Source of the DNA: Oscillospiraceae bacterium
Lineage (GTDB): Bacteria; Bacillota; Clostridia; Oscillospirales; Oscillospiraceae
NCBI GenBank assembly: GCA_017448145.1
Contig: JAFSMA010000122.1
Coordinates: 1 to 41,957 of the forward strand
Length of the DNA: 41,957 nucleotides
Reading direction: 5' to 3'
The position numbers and the translations under genes are program-made. Every line of letters begins with the position of its first letter. Position 1 is the first letter of the stretch. Below, piece by piece: positions 26,050 to 33,905 of this stretch. The notes below the pieces were generated by a model. It searched no databases and had not been told where the DNA came from. It saw only the letters and a program-made list of their open reading frames with translations.

Positions 26050-26754
26050 ATGAAGAAAACCATCGGCATCCTGGGGGGGATGGGCCCCCTGGCCACGGCG
26101 GATCTGTTCCGTAAAATCGTGGTGATGACCAAGGCGGACAGCGACAACGACCATATCCGCATCTTCATCGACAACAACGCCGCCATTCCCGACCGTACGG
26201 CGGCCATTCTCCGGGGCGGAAAAGACCCCACGGAGGAGATGGTCTCGGCGCTGCGCAATCTGGAAAAGTGCGGCGCCGACTGCATCATTGTGCCCTGCAA
26301 CACGGCCCATTACTTTATCCCTCGGCTCCAGGAGGTGACGGACACACCTATTCTGAATATGCTGGAGATCTCCGCCCGGGAAGCGGCCCAACGGTTCCCG
26401 GGGAAGAGGGGCGCCATCCTGGCCACCACCGGCACGCTGTCCACCGGGCTATATGACCGGGCGCTGGCGGCGGCGGGGGTGGAGACCGTGGTACCCGACG
26501 AGGCGCAGCAGAAAACGCTGATGTATCTGATTTACGATGTGGTAAAGGCCTCCCGGCCCCTGGCGGAGGCGGCAGAGCTGTGGGCAAAGCTGCTGGAGGA
26601 GCTGCGGGGCAGGGGAGCGGACTACTTCATCCTGGGCTGCACGGAGTTGCCCATCCTGGCGGACAACCTGGACGCCTCCGGGCCGTTTATCGACCCCACG
26701 GCGGAATTGGCGGCGGCCGCCATCCGGTTCTGCGGCTATGAAGTGAAGGAATAA
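26050..26754 (+). CDS. racD: Aspartate/glutamate racemase family protein
   Basis: A 234-aa cofactor-independent racemase. It opens with IGILGGMGPLATADLF, characteristic of aspartate racemases. Both catalytic cysteines are present: C83 in IVPCNTAHY and C197 in LGCTELP. It would interconvert L- and D-aspartate (or another acidic amino acid) in the cytoplasm. The start at 26050 has GGGGGAAGG just upstream. A perfect hairpin at 26791-26833 ends the transcript. A DAACS transporter for acidic amino acids follows under its own promoter, which suggests linked use of aspartate or glutamate. Confidence 0.9.
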   Translation: MKKTIGILGGMGPLATADLFRKIVVMTKADSDNDHIRIFIDNNAAIPDRTAAILRGGKDPTEEMVSALRNLEKCGADCIIVPCNTAHYFIPRLQEVTDTPILNMLEISAREAAQRFPGKRGAILATTGTLSTGLYDRALAAAGVETVVPDEAQQKTLMYLIYDVVKASRPLAEAAELWAKLLEELRGRGADYFILGCTELPILADNLDASGPFIDPTAELAAAAIRFCGYEVKE

Positions 26755-26790
26755 GTTCTGATTTTGTCTATAATTAGCAAGAAACGATTT

Positions 26791-26840
26791 ATTTATGGAT
26801 AGTTTCGTGATTTTGGCGAAACTATCCATAAATTTTTGTT
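26791..26840 (+). terminator. Intrinsic terminator of the hprK-racemase run
   Basis: A perfect 17-bp stem (26791-26807 with 26817-26833) is unusually AT-rich for this genome and is followed by TTTTGTTT. Confidence 0.75.
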
Positions 26841-26877
26841 TGATTATCCAAAAGTTTTTGTTTGGAAGAAAATGGGC

Positions 26878-26906
26878 TTAACAACGGGGTGCGAATCGTG
26901 TATACT
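26878..26906 (+). promoter_or_regulatory. Promoter of the DAACS symporter gene
   Basis: TTAACA at 26878-26883, a 17-nt spacer and TATACT at 26901-26906. A GAAAGGAGAG ribosome site follows, 8 nt before the start at 26956. Confidence 0.6.
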
Positions 26907-26955
26907 TTCAGTATCGGGAAAGCCGATTGTGTTTTATTGAAAGGAGAGTCGTAAA

Positions 26956-28185
26956 ATGCAAGAGAAGAAAAAAATGAATCTCGGCGTGAAGATCCTGATC
27001 GGCCTGGTGGCCGGTATCATCGTGGGTGCCATCTTCTGGATGGCCATGGGCGCTGACGCGGCCGGTGCATTCACCGCCAAGTACATCAAGCCCTTCGGCG
27101 ATATCTTCGTCAACCTGCTGAAGTTCATCGTGGTGCCCCTGGTGCTGCTGAGCATCATGGACGGCGTCATCTCCATGGGCGATATCGGTAAGGTGGGCAA
27201 GATCGGCTGGAAGACCGTGGCGTACTTCCTGGTGACCACCGCCATCGCCTGCATCATCGGCCTGATCGTGGCCAACATCTTCAAGGGCGCTTTCCCCGTG
27301 CTGAGCCTGGCTGAGGATGCCGCCTACGAGGCAAAGTCCTCCAACCTGATGGACACCATCGTCAACATCTTCCCCAACAACGCCATTGCGCCTCTGTCCA
27401 GCTCCTCCATGCTGCAGATCATCGTTATTTCCCTGGCCTTTGGCTGCGGCATCCTGGTGGCCGGTGACAAGGGCAAGCCCTTCGGCGATTTCATCACCTC
27501 CTTCAACGAGGTCACCCAGCGGGTGATGGGCTTCATCCTGGCCCTGTCTCCCTATGGCGTGTTCGCCCTGATGGTGTGGGTCGTGGCTGCGCAGGGTCCC
27601 AAAATCCTGGGTCACCTGGGCCTGGTGCTGCTGGCTGCTTACATCGGCTACATCATTCACGTGGTGCTGGTGTACAGCATGTCCGTCAAGGTCTTCGCCA
27701 AGATGTCCCCCATCACCTTCTTCAAGAAGGTATTCCCCGCCGCTGCCTTCGCTTTCACCTCCACCTCCTCTGTCGCCTCTCTGCCCATCACCAGGGAGTG
27801 CTGCGACGATATGCACGTGGACAGCGAGGTTTCCTCCTTCGTGCTGCCTCTGGGCGCCACCGTCAATATGGACGGTACCGCTATCTACCAGTGCGTAGCT
27901 GCCATCTTCCTGGCTAAGTGCATCGGCATCGACCTGACCCTGACCCAGATGATTATCATCGTGGTCACCGCCACCCTGGCCTCCATCGGTACCGCCGGTA
28001 CCTCCGGCGCCGGCATGATCATGCTGGCCATGGTGCTGGATGCCGTGGGCGTGCCTCCCACCTACATCGGCATCATCTACGGTATCGACCGTCTGTTCGA
28101 CATGGGCCGTACCGCGCTGAACGTGGTGGGCGATGCTTCCTGCGCCGTCTGCGTGAACCACTGGGAGGGCAACAACAACGCCTGA
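26956..28185 (+). CDS. Dicarboxylate/amino acid:cation symporter (DAACS family)
   Basis: A 409-aa secondary transporter of the glutamate-transporter fold: eight membrane helices plus two re-entrant hairpins. Hairpin 1 carries TSTSSVASLPIT, helix 7 carries NMDGTAIYQ (sodium site), hairpin 2 carries GTAGTSGAGMIML, and helix 8 carries DRLFDMGRTALNVVGD, whose Asp and Arg usually contact the acidic substrate side chain. The intact DMGRTALN motif favours glutamate, aspartate or C4-dicarboxylates over neutral amino acids. It is a single-gene transcript with Clostridia-style high codon bias, suggesting strong expression. It lies next to aspartate racemase. Confidence 0.93.
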   Translation: MQEKKKMNLGVKILIGLVAGIIVGAIFWMAMGADAAGAFTAKYIKPFGDIFVNLLKFIVVPLVLLSIMDGVISMGDIGKVGKIGWKTVAYFLVTTAIACIIGLIVANIFKGAFPVLSLAEDAAYEAKSSNLMDTIVNIFPNNAIAPLSSSSMLQIIVISLAFGCGILVAGDKGKPFGDFITSFNEVTQRVMGFILALSPYGVFALMVWVVAAQGPKILGHLGLVLLAAYIGYIIHVVLVYSMSVKVFAKMSPITFFKKVFPAAAFAFTSTSSVASLPITRECCDDMHVDSEVSSFVLPLGATVNMDGTAIYQCVAAIFLAKCIGIDLTLTQMIIIVVTATLASIGTAGTSGAGMIMLAMVLDAVGVPPTYIGIIYGIDRLFDMGRTALNVVGDASCAVCVNHWEGNNNA

Positions 28186-28206
28186 CCTTGCGGCATAGCG
28201 TAACCC

Positions 28207-28239
28207 AAAAAAGGGACGCCCTCGGGCGTCCCTTTTTTT
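28207..28239. terminator. Bidirectional terminator between convergent genes
   Basis: A 15-bp stem (28207-28221 with 28224-28238) has A6 on the left and T7 on the right, serving the symporter gene and the minus-strand gene at 28244. Confidence 0.9.
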
Positions 28240-28243
28240 GGGG

Positions 28244-29092
28244 TTAATTGCGGTTTTCGCACAGGCTGCGGGCGGCGTTGTAGTCGCTGGGAACCTCCAC
28301 CGTGTTGGGCGGGAAGAACTCGTTGACAGGGAAGGGCACCGTCTGGAACAGGCTGCAGGGGTCCTCCTGGGTGTTGGAGGGTGCGTTCTCCGTCTGGGGG
28401 ATGCAGTAGTCATACACCGGCACCAGCAGCTGGGAGTCCCGCTCCAGCCGCACCAGGGTGAACTGGCCAAGAGTGACGAAGTAACGTACGGGGTCGGGGT
28501 CGTTCAGCACCAACTCACTGCCAAAGGCCTGGGCGATAAAGGCGGGCACCTCCGTCAGATTGCCGGCAGAGGCACCGCCGAAGCCGCTTGTGGTGTCTAC
28601 CACCCGGCTGGACAGTACGATGGGATCCACTGCCTCCACCACCGCCGTGGGCAGGTTGGTGCGCAGCAGGGCGGGAACGTCCATCTCCTCCAGCACTGTG
28701 TCAGACGAGAAGATTTTGGCGGCGCCCTCGCTGCCGAAGAGGATGGCTCGCTTGTCAAACACGCACAGGCCCTCAGCCTCGGTGTAGCGGGGTGTGCCTG
28801 TATAGACCTGGAGCCGGACACGGTAGTAAAACCGCATATCCACGCTGTAATAGCCCCGGTTGAAGTTCACAGGCTCCACGTCGGTGAACACGTACAACAG
28901 CTCGGCGCTTCCGCCACGGGTGTTCTGGGCGTTTTCCAGCAGATTTTTAGCGTTGACGGTGGGGTAGAACCGCAGATCCTCCACGCAGTCTTTATCACGG
29001 CAAGAGTCGTATACCTTTTTCGTATGGATGCAAACGGACTCCCGCACGCTGTTCAGATCGCTGACGGGGCCGGGCATTACGGTTTCGGGCAT
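28244..29092 (-). CDS. Unrecognised Cys-containing protein, possibly sporulation-linked
   Basis: A 282-aa protein I cannot assign to a named family. The N-terminal third contains SVCIHTKKVYDSCRDKDCVEDLRFY, split as VCIHT...YDSC..KDC, so three cysteines sit close together. The middle has alternating beta-strand-like stretches (FYYRVRLQVYTG, LCVFDKRAILFG), and two more cysteines lie near the C-terminus (C in YDYCIP and DPCSLF). It has no signal peptide or membrane helix. AGGAGGT precedes the start at 29092. Upstream, 29139-29164 looks like a mother-cell sigma promoter, so a spore-coat or mother-cell role is possible but is inference. Confidence 0.7.
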   Translation of the reverse strand: MPETVMPGPVSDLNSVRESVCIHTKKVYDSCRDKDCVEDLRFYPTVNAKNLLENAQNTRGGSAELLYVFTDVEPVNFNRGYYSVDMRFYYRVRLQVYTGTPRYTEAEGLCVFDKRAILFGSEGAAKIFSSDTVLEEMDVPALLRTNLPTAVVEAVDPIVLSSRVVDTTSGFGGASAGNLTEVPAFIAQAFGSELVLNDPDPVRYFVTLGQFTLVRLERDSQLLVPVYDYCIPQTENAPSNTQEDPCSLFQTVPFPVNEFFPPNTVEVPSDYNAARSLCENRN

Positions 29093-29138
29093 GTTATTGA
29101 CCTCCTGATAAGTATTGAAAGCATTGCGCCTTCATCAC

Positions 29139-29164
29139 ATTCTATGCCGGGTATGCCGCCATGT
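29139..29164 (-). promoter_or_regulatory. Possible sigma-K/sigma-E type promoter
   Basis: On the minus strand: AC at 29164-29163, 16 nt, then CATAGAATG beginning at 29146. This fits the sigma-K pattern AC-N16-CATAnnnTA except for the last base, and the sigma-E -10 CATACAAT with one difference. No good vegetative -35 is present. Confidence 0.4.
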
Positions 29165-29185
29165 GCGCGCCACCTCCGGCCAGAC

Positions 29186-29214
29186 TTTACAAACCGGGGC
29201 AAATCGGGTATAAT
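29186..29214 (+). promoter_or_regulatory. Promoter of the DUF4364 gene
   Basis: TTTACA at 29186-29191, a 17-nt spacer and a consensus TATAAT at 29209-29214. Confidence 0.7.
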
Positions 29215-29238
29215 AATAAAGAAGAAAGGGGGATGCGT

Positions 29239-29757
29239 ATGGCAGAAGGGTTTATCCGTGACAAGCTGGAAATCAAGTTTGTGATACTATATGTGATGTC
29301 CCGGGTGACGGCGCCCATTCCCATGGACGGCGTGCAGCAGCTCACCATGATCGACGGTGGCATCGAGTACTTTGACTTTGCCGAGTGTCTGAATGACCTG
29401 GTGCGCACGGAGCACCTGACGCTGCACGACGGGCTGTACCTGATCACCGCCAAGGGAGTGCGGAACAGCCAGATCTGCGAGAGCAACATCCCCTATTCGG
29501 TGCGGCTGAAGGCGGACAAGGAGCTGGCAGCATACAACGCCATGCTGCTGCGGAAGTCCCAGGTGCGCAGCGGCGTCACCGCCAACGAAAAGGGTGGCTA
29601 TACCGTCAATCTGGCGCTGGATGACGACCTGGGCAGTGTGATGCGCCTGTCGCTGATGATTCCCGACGAGGCCATGGGTAAGGAACTGTCGGACCGATTC
29701 CAGCGGGATCCGGAAAAGATGTATTCCAAGATACTGGAAGCGGTTATTTCCAAGTAA
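29239..29757 (+). CDS. DUF4364 family protein
   Basis: A 172-aa protein with an N-terminal winged-helix-like region (KLEIKFVILYVMSRVTAPIPMDGVQQ, split by a loop, then FDFAECLNDLVRTEHL) and a C-terminal beta-rich domain. This is the usual layout of DUF4364 proteins of Clostridia, which are thought to be transcriptional regulators although no member's function is known to me. Two ATGs, at 29233 and 29239, are in frame; AAAGGGGG directly abuts the first, so the second has the better spacing and is chosen. It is monocistronic, with a terminator at 29779-29811. Confidence 0.8.
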   Translation: MAEGFIRDKLEIKFVILYVMSRVTAPIPMDGVQQLTMIDGGIEYFDFAECLNDLVRTEHLTLHDGLYLITAKGVRNSQICESNIPYSVRLKADKELAAYNAMLLRKSQVRSGVTANEKGGYTVNLALDDDLGSVMRLSLMIPDEAMGKELSDRFQRDPEKMYSKILEAVISK

Positions 29758-29778
29758 AACCATATACTGTAAAGTAAT

Positions 29779-29811
29779 AAGCCTTTGCACACTGTGCAAG
29801 GGCTTCTTTTT
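29779..29811 (+). terminator. Intrinsic terminator after DUF4364 gene
   Basis: An 11-bp stem (29779-29789 with 29795-29805, one G-U pair) is followed by TTCTTTTT. It directly abuts the sigma-E-like promoter of the spoIIIA operon. Confidence 0.8.
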
Positions 29812-29841
29812 GTCATACTGCGGGACGAGCCATCATAGAGT
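29812..29841 (+). promoter_or_regulatory. Sigma-E type promoter of the spoIIIA operon
   Basis: GTCATACT at 29812-29819, a 14-nt spacer and CATAGAGT at 29834-29841. The Bacillus sigma-E pattern is roughly GTCATATT-N14-CATACAAT. In Bacillus this operon is transcribed in the mother cell by sigma E, so sequence and context agree. Confidence 0.75.
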
Positions 29842-29871
29842 AGAGCATGAGAACGGAAAGGGGCGGGCTAT

Positions 29872-30789
29872 GTGGAACAGCAGGCGGCGGTGACAAGGTT
29901 CCGGCAGGCGGCGGAACTGCTGGAGGGTAAGTGGCAACGGGGGCTGCGACAGCTGACCGAGGAGCAGATGGCGTCATGTGAGGAAATACGGCTTCGCGCC
30001 GGCGGGCATATGACGGTGCTGCTGCCGGAGGGGGAAGTAGTGCCTGACGCCGCACCTGCGGTGACCCATCAGGATTTGGAACGGCTGTGTGACATGCTGA
30101 CGGCCTATTCCCGCTATGCCTCCGCCGACGCCATGGGACGGGGGTATCTCCAGACAAAAGGGGGATTTCGCGTGGGCCTGTGCGGCACGGCAGTGCTGCG
30201 GGAGGGCGTTGTTGCCAACCTGCGGGACATCTCCTCGGCGTCGCTGCGTATCGGCAGGGAGGTAAAGGACGTAGCAGGGCCTATTTTGAAAGAATTAATG
30301 CCCGATGGCACATTACCCGGCACACTGCTGCTCTCCGGGCCGGGCGGGGGTAAAACCACGCTGCTGCGGGACATGATCCGCTGCCTTTCAGACGGACAGG
30401 CCGGGCGGCGGCCCCTGCGGGTGGCGCTGGCGGACGAACGGGGCGAAATCGCCGCCATGTACCAGGGCCTGCCCCAACTGGACGTGGGGGGCCACACGGA
30501 CGTGCTGGACGGCTGCCCCAAGGCCATGGCCATCCCCATGCTGCTGCGAAGCATGAACCCACAGGTGCTGGCGGTGGACGAGATTACGGAGACAGAGGAC
30601 ATCAGGGCCATTCTAAGCGCTGCCAACTGCGGTGTGACGATGCTGGCAACGATTCACGCTGCTGATGTGGCGGAATTGAGGCGAAAACCTCTGTTTCGCA
30701 GACTATTGCAAGCAAAAGTGTTCACAAAAGCAGTGGTGATACAGCGGCTGGAGGCGCAGCGGCAATATCTTGTGGAGGATTTGGCGTGA
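29872..30789 (+). CDS. spoIIIAA: Stage III sporulation protein AA
   Basis: A 305-aa secretion-type ATPase of the mother cell. It resembles type II/IV secretion ATPases and energises the SpoIIIA-SpoIIQ channel across the septal membranes. Walker A is SGPGGGKTTLLRD (lysine at about residue 161), the Walker B region is VLAVDEITETED, and the GVTMLATIHAADVAEL segment is the conserved histidine box. It uses a GTG start at 29872, because the ATG at 29870 is out of frame and stops after seven codons. The first gene of an eight-gene operon, it overlaps spoIIIAB by GTGA. Confidence 0.95.
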   Translation: MEQQAAVTRFRQAAELLEGKWQRGLRQLTEEQMASCEEIRLRAGGHMTVLLPEGEVVPDAAPAVTHQDLERLCDMLTAYSRYASADAMGRGYLQTKGGFRVGLCGTAVLREGVVANLRDISSASLRIGREVKDVAGPILKELMPDGTLPGTLLLSGPGGGKTTLLRDMIRCLSDGQAGRRPLRVALADERGEIAAMYQGLPQLDVGGHTDVLDGCPKAMAIPMLLRSMNPQVLAVDEITETEDIRAILSAANCGVTMLATIHAADVAELRRKPLFRRLLQAKVFTKAVVIQRLEAQRQYLVEDLA

Positions 30790-31265
30790 TTAAAGGCGTA
30801 GGTGCGTTGCTGATCCTATCTGCCAGCCTGCTGCTGTGCCGGGAGCGGTTTTCCAGGCAACGGCAAAAGCTGTTGTACATTGAAGACCTGGCACAGGCAT
30901 TGTCGGATATGGCGTCTGCCGTGCGATTTACCGGTCTGACGCTGCCTGACGCCATGGCCCAGCAGCAGATTCGTCTCTGGTGCGGTGGGCTGTTTACAGC
31001 GGTCTGCCAAGGGTATGAACAGGGTGCTGCGTTGGCGGAGAGCTGGCAGAGGGCCATAGAGGGGCTGGACTGGGAGGTAAAGCGGGTGCTGCAAGCCCTG
31101 TCGTGGCAGGGCGACCGGGAAAAGCTGCTGGGCGAGTTGCTGCGCGGTGCGGAGGCACTGTTGGAGACGGAGGCGCGGTGGCGGGAGGTCATGCGCTCCC
31201 AGCGGAAGGTGCAGCTGGCCGGGGCGCTGTCACTGGGACTATTACTAATGATTCTTCTGATTTGA
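30786..31265 (+). CDS. spoIIIAB: Stage III sporulation protein AB
   Basis: A 159-aa membrane protein resembling type II secretion inner-membrane (GspF-like) proteins. It has a hydrophobic N-terminal helix (VGALLILSASLLLC), a middle helical cytoplasmic region containing QKLLYIEDLAQALSDM, and a C-terminal membrane helix (LAGALSLGLLLMILLI). A GTG start overlaps the spoIIIAA stop. Operon order supports the call strongly. Confidence 0.92.
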   Translation: MIKGVGALLILSASLLLCRERFSRQRQKLLYIEDLAQALSDMASAVRFTGLTLPDAMAQQQIRLWCGGLFTAVCQGYEQGAALAESWQRAIEGLDWEVKRVLQALSWQGDREKLLGELLRGAEALLETEARWREVMRSQRKVQLAGALSLGLLLMILLI

Positions 31266-31275
31266 GGGTATCGCA

Positions 31276-31470
31276 ATGGAAGTGGATTTGATTTTCAAGA
31301 TTGCTGCGGTGGGCATTCTGGTGGCGGTGTTGAATTTGATTCTGGTACGATCCGGGCGGGACGAACAGGCACTGATGACCACCCTGGCGGGGCTTGTGGT
31401 GGTGCTGATGATCCTCGTGCAGCAGATCAGCCAGCTGTTTGAGCTGATCCGCAGCCTGTTTTCACTGTGA
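31276..31470 (+). CDS. spoIIIAC: Stage III sporulation protein AC
   Basis: A 64-aa protein with two membrane helices (IFKIAAVGILVAVLNLILV and MTTLAGLVVVLMILVQQIS) joined by a charged loop RSGRDEQAL. This is the classic SpoIIIAC layout. The start at 31276 is 10 bp after spoIIIAB, with TGAGGG upstream. Confidence 0.95.
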   Translation: MEVDLIFKIAAVGILVAVLNLILVRSGRDEQALMTTLAGLVVVLMILVQQISQLFELIRSLFSL

Positions 31471-31856
31471 TGGCGGTGCTGTGGAAGGCGCTGGGGCTGT
31501 GCGTCATCGGTGCCATTCTGGCCTCGGCGCTGAAAAAGACAAGCCCGCCCATGGCGCTGATGGTGGCTCTGGGCGCCTGTGTGGGGGCGCTGTGCCTGCT
31601 GGCGGCACAGGTGGAGCGCTTGGCGTCGTTTTGCCGTCAGATCATGGCGCTGACAGGGATGGATGAGACGGTGTTCACGCCGCTGGTGAAAATACTGTGC
31701 GTGGGTATTGTGGTGCGTGTCGGCAGCGAGATCTGCAAGGACGCGGAGTATAACGGCGCCGCAGCGGTGGTGGAGCTGACCGGGGCCATGGTGGCGGTGG
31801 GGGTGTCAATCCCCCTGTGGGAGGCGGTATGGCACATGGTACAAAGCATATTGTAA
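31470..31856 (+). CDS. spoIIIAD: Stage III sporulation protein AD
   Basis: A 128-aa protein with about four membrane helices, related to SpoIIIAC in its first half (LGLCVIGAILASALKKTSPPMAL). The C-terminal part contains KILCVGIVVRVGSEICKDAEYNGAAAVVEL, conserved in the family. Either GTG 31467 or ATG 31470 can start it; both overlap the spoIIIAC stop, and the ATG is preferred. Its end overlaps the spoIIIAE start by 28 bp. Confidence 0.94.
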   Translation: MAVLWKALGLCVIGAILASALKKTSPPMALMVALGACVGALCLLAAQVERLASFCRQIMALTGMDETVFTPLVKILCVGIVVRVGSEICKDAEYNGAAAVVELTGAMVAVGVSIPLWEAVWHMVQSIL

Positions 31857-32923
31857 AGGGAATCATCTTTACAGTGTTGATTACGGTATGCTGCTTTTCC
31901 AAACCTGCTGTGGCGGAGGAATGGGCAGATGTAACGGCGGATTTGCCGCCGGAAGTGACGGCCTACCTGGACGAAGATGCCGAGGGCTACGGCTGGCAAA
32001 GGGGCTTTAGGGCGATGGGGGAGCAGGCAGTAACGCTTTTGGCGGAGGAGCTGTCAGGCGGCGTGCGGGGAGCGGCGTCTTTGCTGCTGATCGTTATTGC
32101 CACCTCAGTGGCGGAGGGCGCCATGACGGCGGCAGGGGACGGAAAGGTGCCCAACTACGTGCCTATGGCGGCAGTGCTGGCGGTGACCGGCGCGGCGGTG
32201 GGCGGGCTCCACAGCCTGGCGTCGTCCTGCTCGGAAACGTTGGAGCGGCTTCACGTGCTCTCGGAGCTGCTGCTGCCCGCCATAGGGGCGGCGATGACGG
32301 CGGCGGGCGGCGTGGTATCGGCGTCCATGAGGCAGGTGGCTACGGTGTTCCTGTCCCAGGTGCTGATTGGGATGATGCAGACGCTGCTGCTGCCATTGGT
32401 GTACTGCCTCATCGGCGCATCGGCGGCGGACGTGATGCTGCCGGATCACCACTTCAAGGCCATAGCGTCCGCCATCCGGAAGGTGGTGACCTGGGCGCTG
32501 ACGGCCTGCGTGGTGCTGTACACCGGGTATCTCACCGTGGGGGGAGCGGTAGCGGGCAGCGCCGACCGGCTGGCGATGCAGGCCACCCGATCCGTCATCT
32601 CGGCGGCGGTGCCGGTGGTGGGCGGCATCATTTCCGATGCCAGCGGTGTGGTACTGGCAGGGGCGGAAACGATAAAAAACGCCATGGGTGTGGCGGGGCT
32701 GCTGGCGGTGCTGGGGATGTGCCTGGGGCCGTTTGTCTCGCTGTTGGTACAGTTTTTTCTGTTTAAGGCGGTTTCCTTTCTGGCGGGAGTGTTGGGCGGC
32801 GCGGTGGCATCGTATTTGGACGCCATCGGAAATGCGTATGGGCTGCTGCTGGGTATGGTGGGTACAGGGGCGCTGGTGCTGATAATTTCTCTATCTACTT
32901 CGATGAAGCTGGTGATGGCATGA
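31829..32923 (+). CDS. spoIIIAE: Stage III sporulation protein AE
   Basis: A polytopic membrane protein of 364 aa. It has an N-terminal signal peptide (hydrophobic core IIFTVLITVCCF, likely cleavage after AVA near residue 29), an extracytoplasmic segment, then about seven to eight helices rich in Gly, Ala and Val. It forms part of the SpoIIIA channel. ATG 31829 is preferred to GTG 31817 because GGGAGGCGG lies directly upstream. The stop overlaps spoIIIAF (ATGA). Confidence 0.93.
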   Translation: MAHGTKHIVKGIIFTVLITVCCFSKPAVAEEWADVTADLPPEVTAYLDEDAEGYGWQRGFRAMGEQAVTLLAEELSGGVRGAASLLLIVIATSVAEGAMTAAGDGKVPNYVPMAAVLAVTGAAVGGLHSLASSCSETLERLHVLSELLLPAIGAAMTAAGGVVSASMRQVATVFLSQVLIGMMQTLLLPLVYCLIGASAADVMLPDHHFKAIASAIRKVVTWALTACVVLYTGYLTVGGAVAGSADRLAMQATRSVISAAVPVVGGIISDASGVVLAGAETIKNAMGVAGLLAVLGMCLGPFVSLLVQFFLFKAVSFLAGVLGGAVASYLDAIGNAYGLLLGMVGTGALVLIISLSTSMKLVMA

Positions 32924-33393
32924 GTGACATTCGGACATGGCTTGTGGGGCTGTTTGCCGCCGCTGCGGTGGTAAGCGTGCTGTATAGCCTGATCCCCCGG
33001 GGCAAGCTGCTGGTGATCGCCCGGTGTAGCGGCGGCCTGGTGCTACTGCTGGCGCTGCTGCGGCCTGCGCTGCACTGGGATAGCCACATCTGGGAGAACA
33101 GTTTTCGCCGGTGGCAGGACGAAATGGAGACGGCGTCGCTGGAAATGCAGGGCGCGGGGGAAAATCGGCTGTCATCACTCATAGCGGACAAGACGGCTGC
33201 ATATATTCAGGAAAAAGCGGAGGCCATGGGGCTTACGTGCCACCCAACGGTTTCTACATCGCTGCGGCAGGGGGTACCTTTCCCCGACCGGGTATGGCTG
33301 GACATTCCCTTTCACGGAGCGCTGTCCGACTGTATTGCAAACGACCTGGATATTCCACAGGATCGGCAGATATGGCAGGAGGATTCACCGTGA
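32920..33393 (+). CDS. spoIIIAF: Stage III sporulation protein AF
   Basis: A 157-aa protein with two N-terminal membrane helices (WLVGLFAAAAVVSVLYSLI and LLVIARCSGGLVLLLALL) and a soluble C-terminal domain from about residue 50 that resembles the ring-building motif fold of this system. The start overlaps the spoIIIAE stop by ATGA, and the stop overlaps the GTG of spoIIIAG. Confidence 0.9.
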   Translation: MSDIRTWLVGLFAAAAVVSVLYSLIPRGKLLVIARCSGGLVLLLALLRPALHWDSHIWENSFRRWQDEMETASLEMQGAGENRLSSLIADKTAAYIQEKAEAMGLTCHPTVSTSLRQGVPFPDRVWLDIPFHGALSDCIANDLDIPQDRQIWQEDSP

Positions 33394-33884
33394 AGGAAAA
33401 ATGGTTTACAGTAATGTCCCGGTATAAGCTTCCGGCAATTATGCTGCTCTTGGGCGTGGTGCTGATGCTGCTGCCGCTGGGGAAGAAAACCGCTGTGGCA
33501 ACCCAGGAGACGCCCCCACAGGAATTTGATCTGGCGGCCATGGAGCGGCAGATGGAGGAGATCGTGGGCTGTATAGACGGCGTGGGGCGTGTGAAGGTGA
33601 TGCTGACGCTGCGCACCGGGCCTACGCTGTCCCTGGCCAGCGACAAGGACGAGACGCTGCGGGACGCGGAGATGCGGACGGAGAACCAGATTCTGAAGCT
33701 GAACCGGGGCAGCGGCATGCAGGAGGTGGTCATCACGCAGCAGCGCTATCCCGTGTTTCAAGGCGCTGTCATCGTGTGCGACGGCGCAGGAAACAGCGCG
33801 GTGCGCTTGCAGGTGACGGAGGCGGTGTCGGTGCTGACATCGCTTTCCAGCGATAAGATAACCGTGGCAAAATGGCAATCATAA
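33390..33884 (+). CDS. spoIIIAG: Stage III sporulation protein AG
   Basis: A 164-aa single-pass protein (helix about residues 13-30) with an extracytoplasmic ring-building motif domain. In Bacillus it forms the large ring between mother cell and forespore. The segment EEIVGCIDGVGRVKVMLTL and the final GAVIVCDGAGNSAVRLQVTEAVSVL are family hallmarks. A longer open frame runs upstream to 33111, but the GTG at 33390 overlaps the spoIIIAF stop and has AGGAGG 8 nt before it, so it is the start. Confidence 0.93.
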   Translation: MKEKWFTVMSRYKLPAIMLLLGVVLMLLPLGKKTAVATQETPPQEFDLAAMERQMEEIVGCIDGVGRVKVMLTLRTGPTLSLASDKDETLRDAEMRTENQILKLNRGSGMQEVVITQQRYPVFQGAVIVCDGAGNSAVRLQVTEAVSVLTSLSSDKITVAKWQS

Positions 33885-33905
33885 AAGATGGGGAGGATTC
33901 GGACA

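Noticed and set aside
26841..26870. AT-rich stretch after the racemase terminator as a mobile-element end
   Set aside because: No terminal repeats, target duplication or transposase frame nearby; it is best read as terminator tail and promoter upstream region.
26908..28470. A 520-codon minus-strand frame opposite the symporter
   Set aside because: His/Gly/Asp-rich antisense shadow crossing a bidirectional terminator; no start site.
33111..33389. Upstream extension of the spoIIIAG frame
   Set aside because: It overlaps spoIIIAF entirely, and the GTG at 33390 has an AGGAGG site and the typical overlap of this operon.
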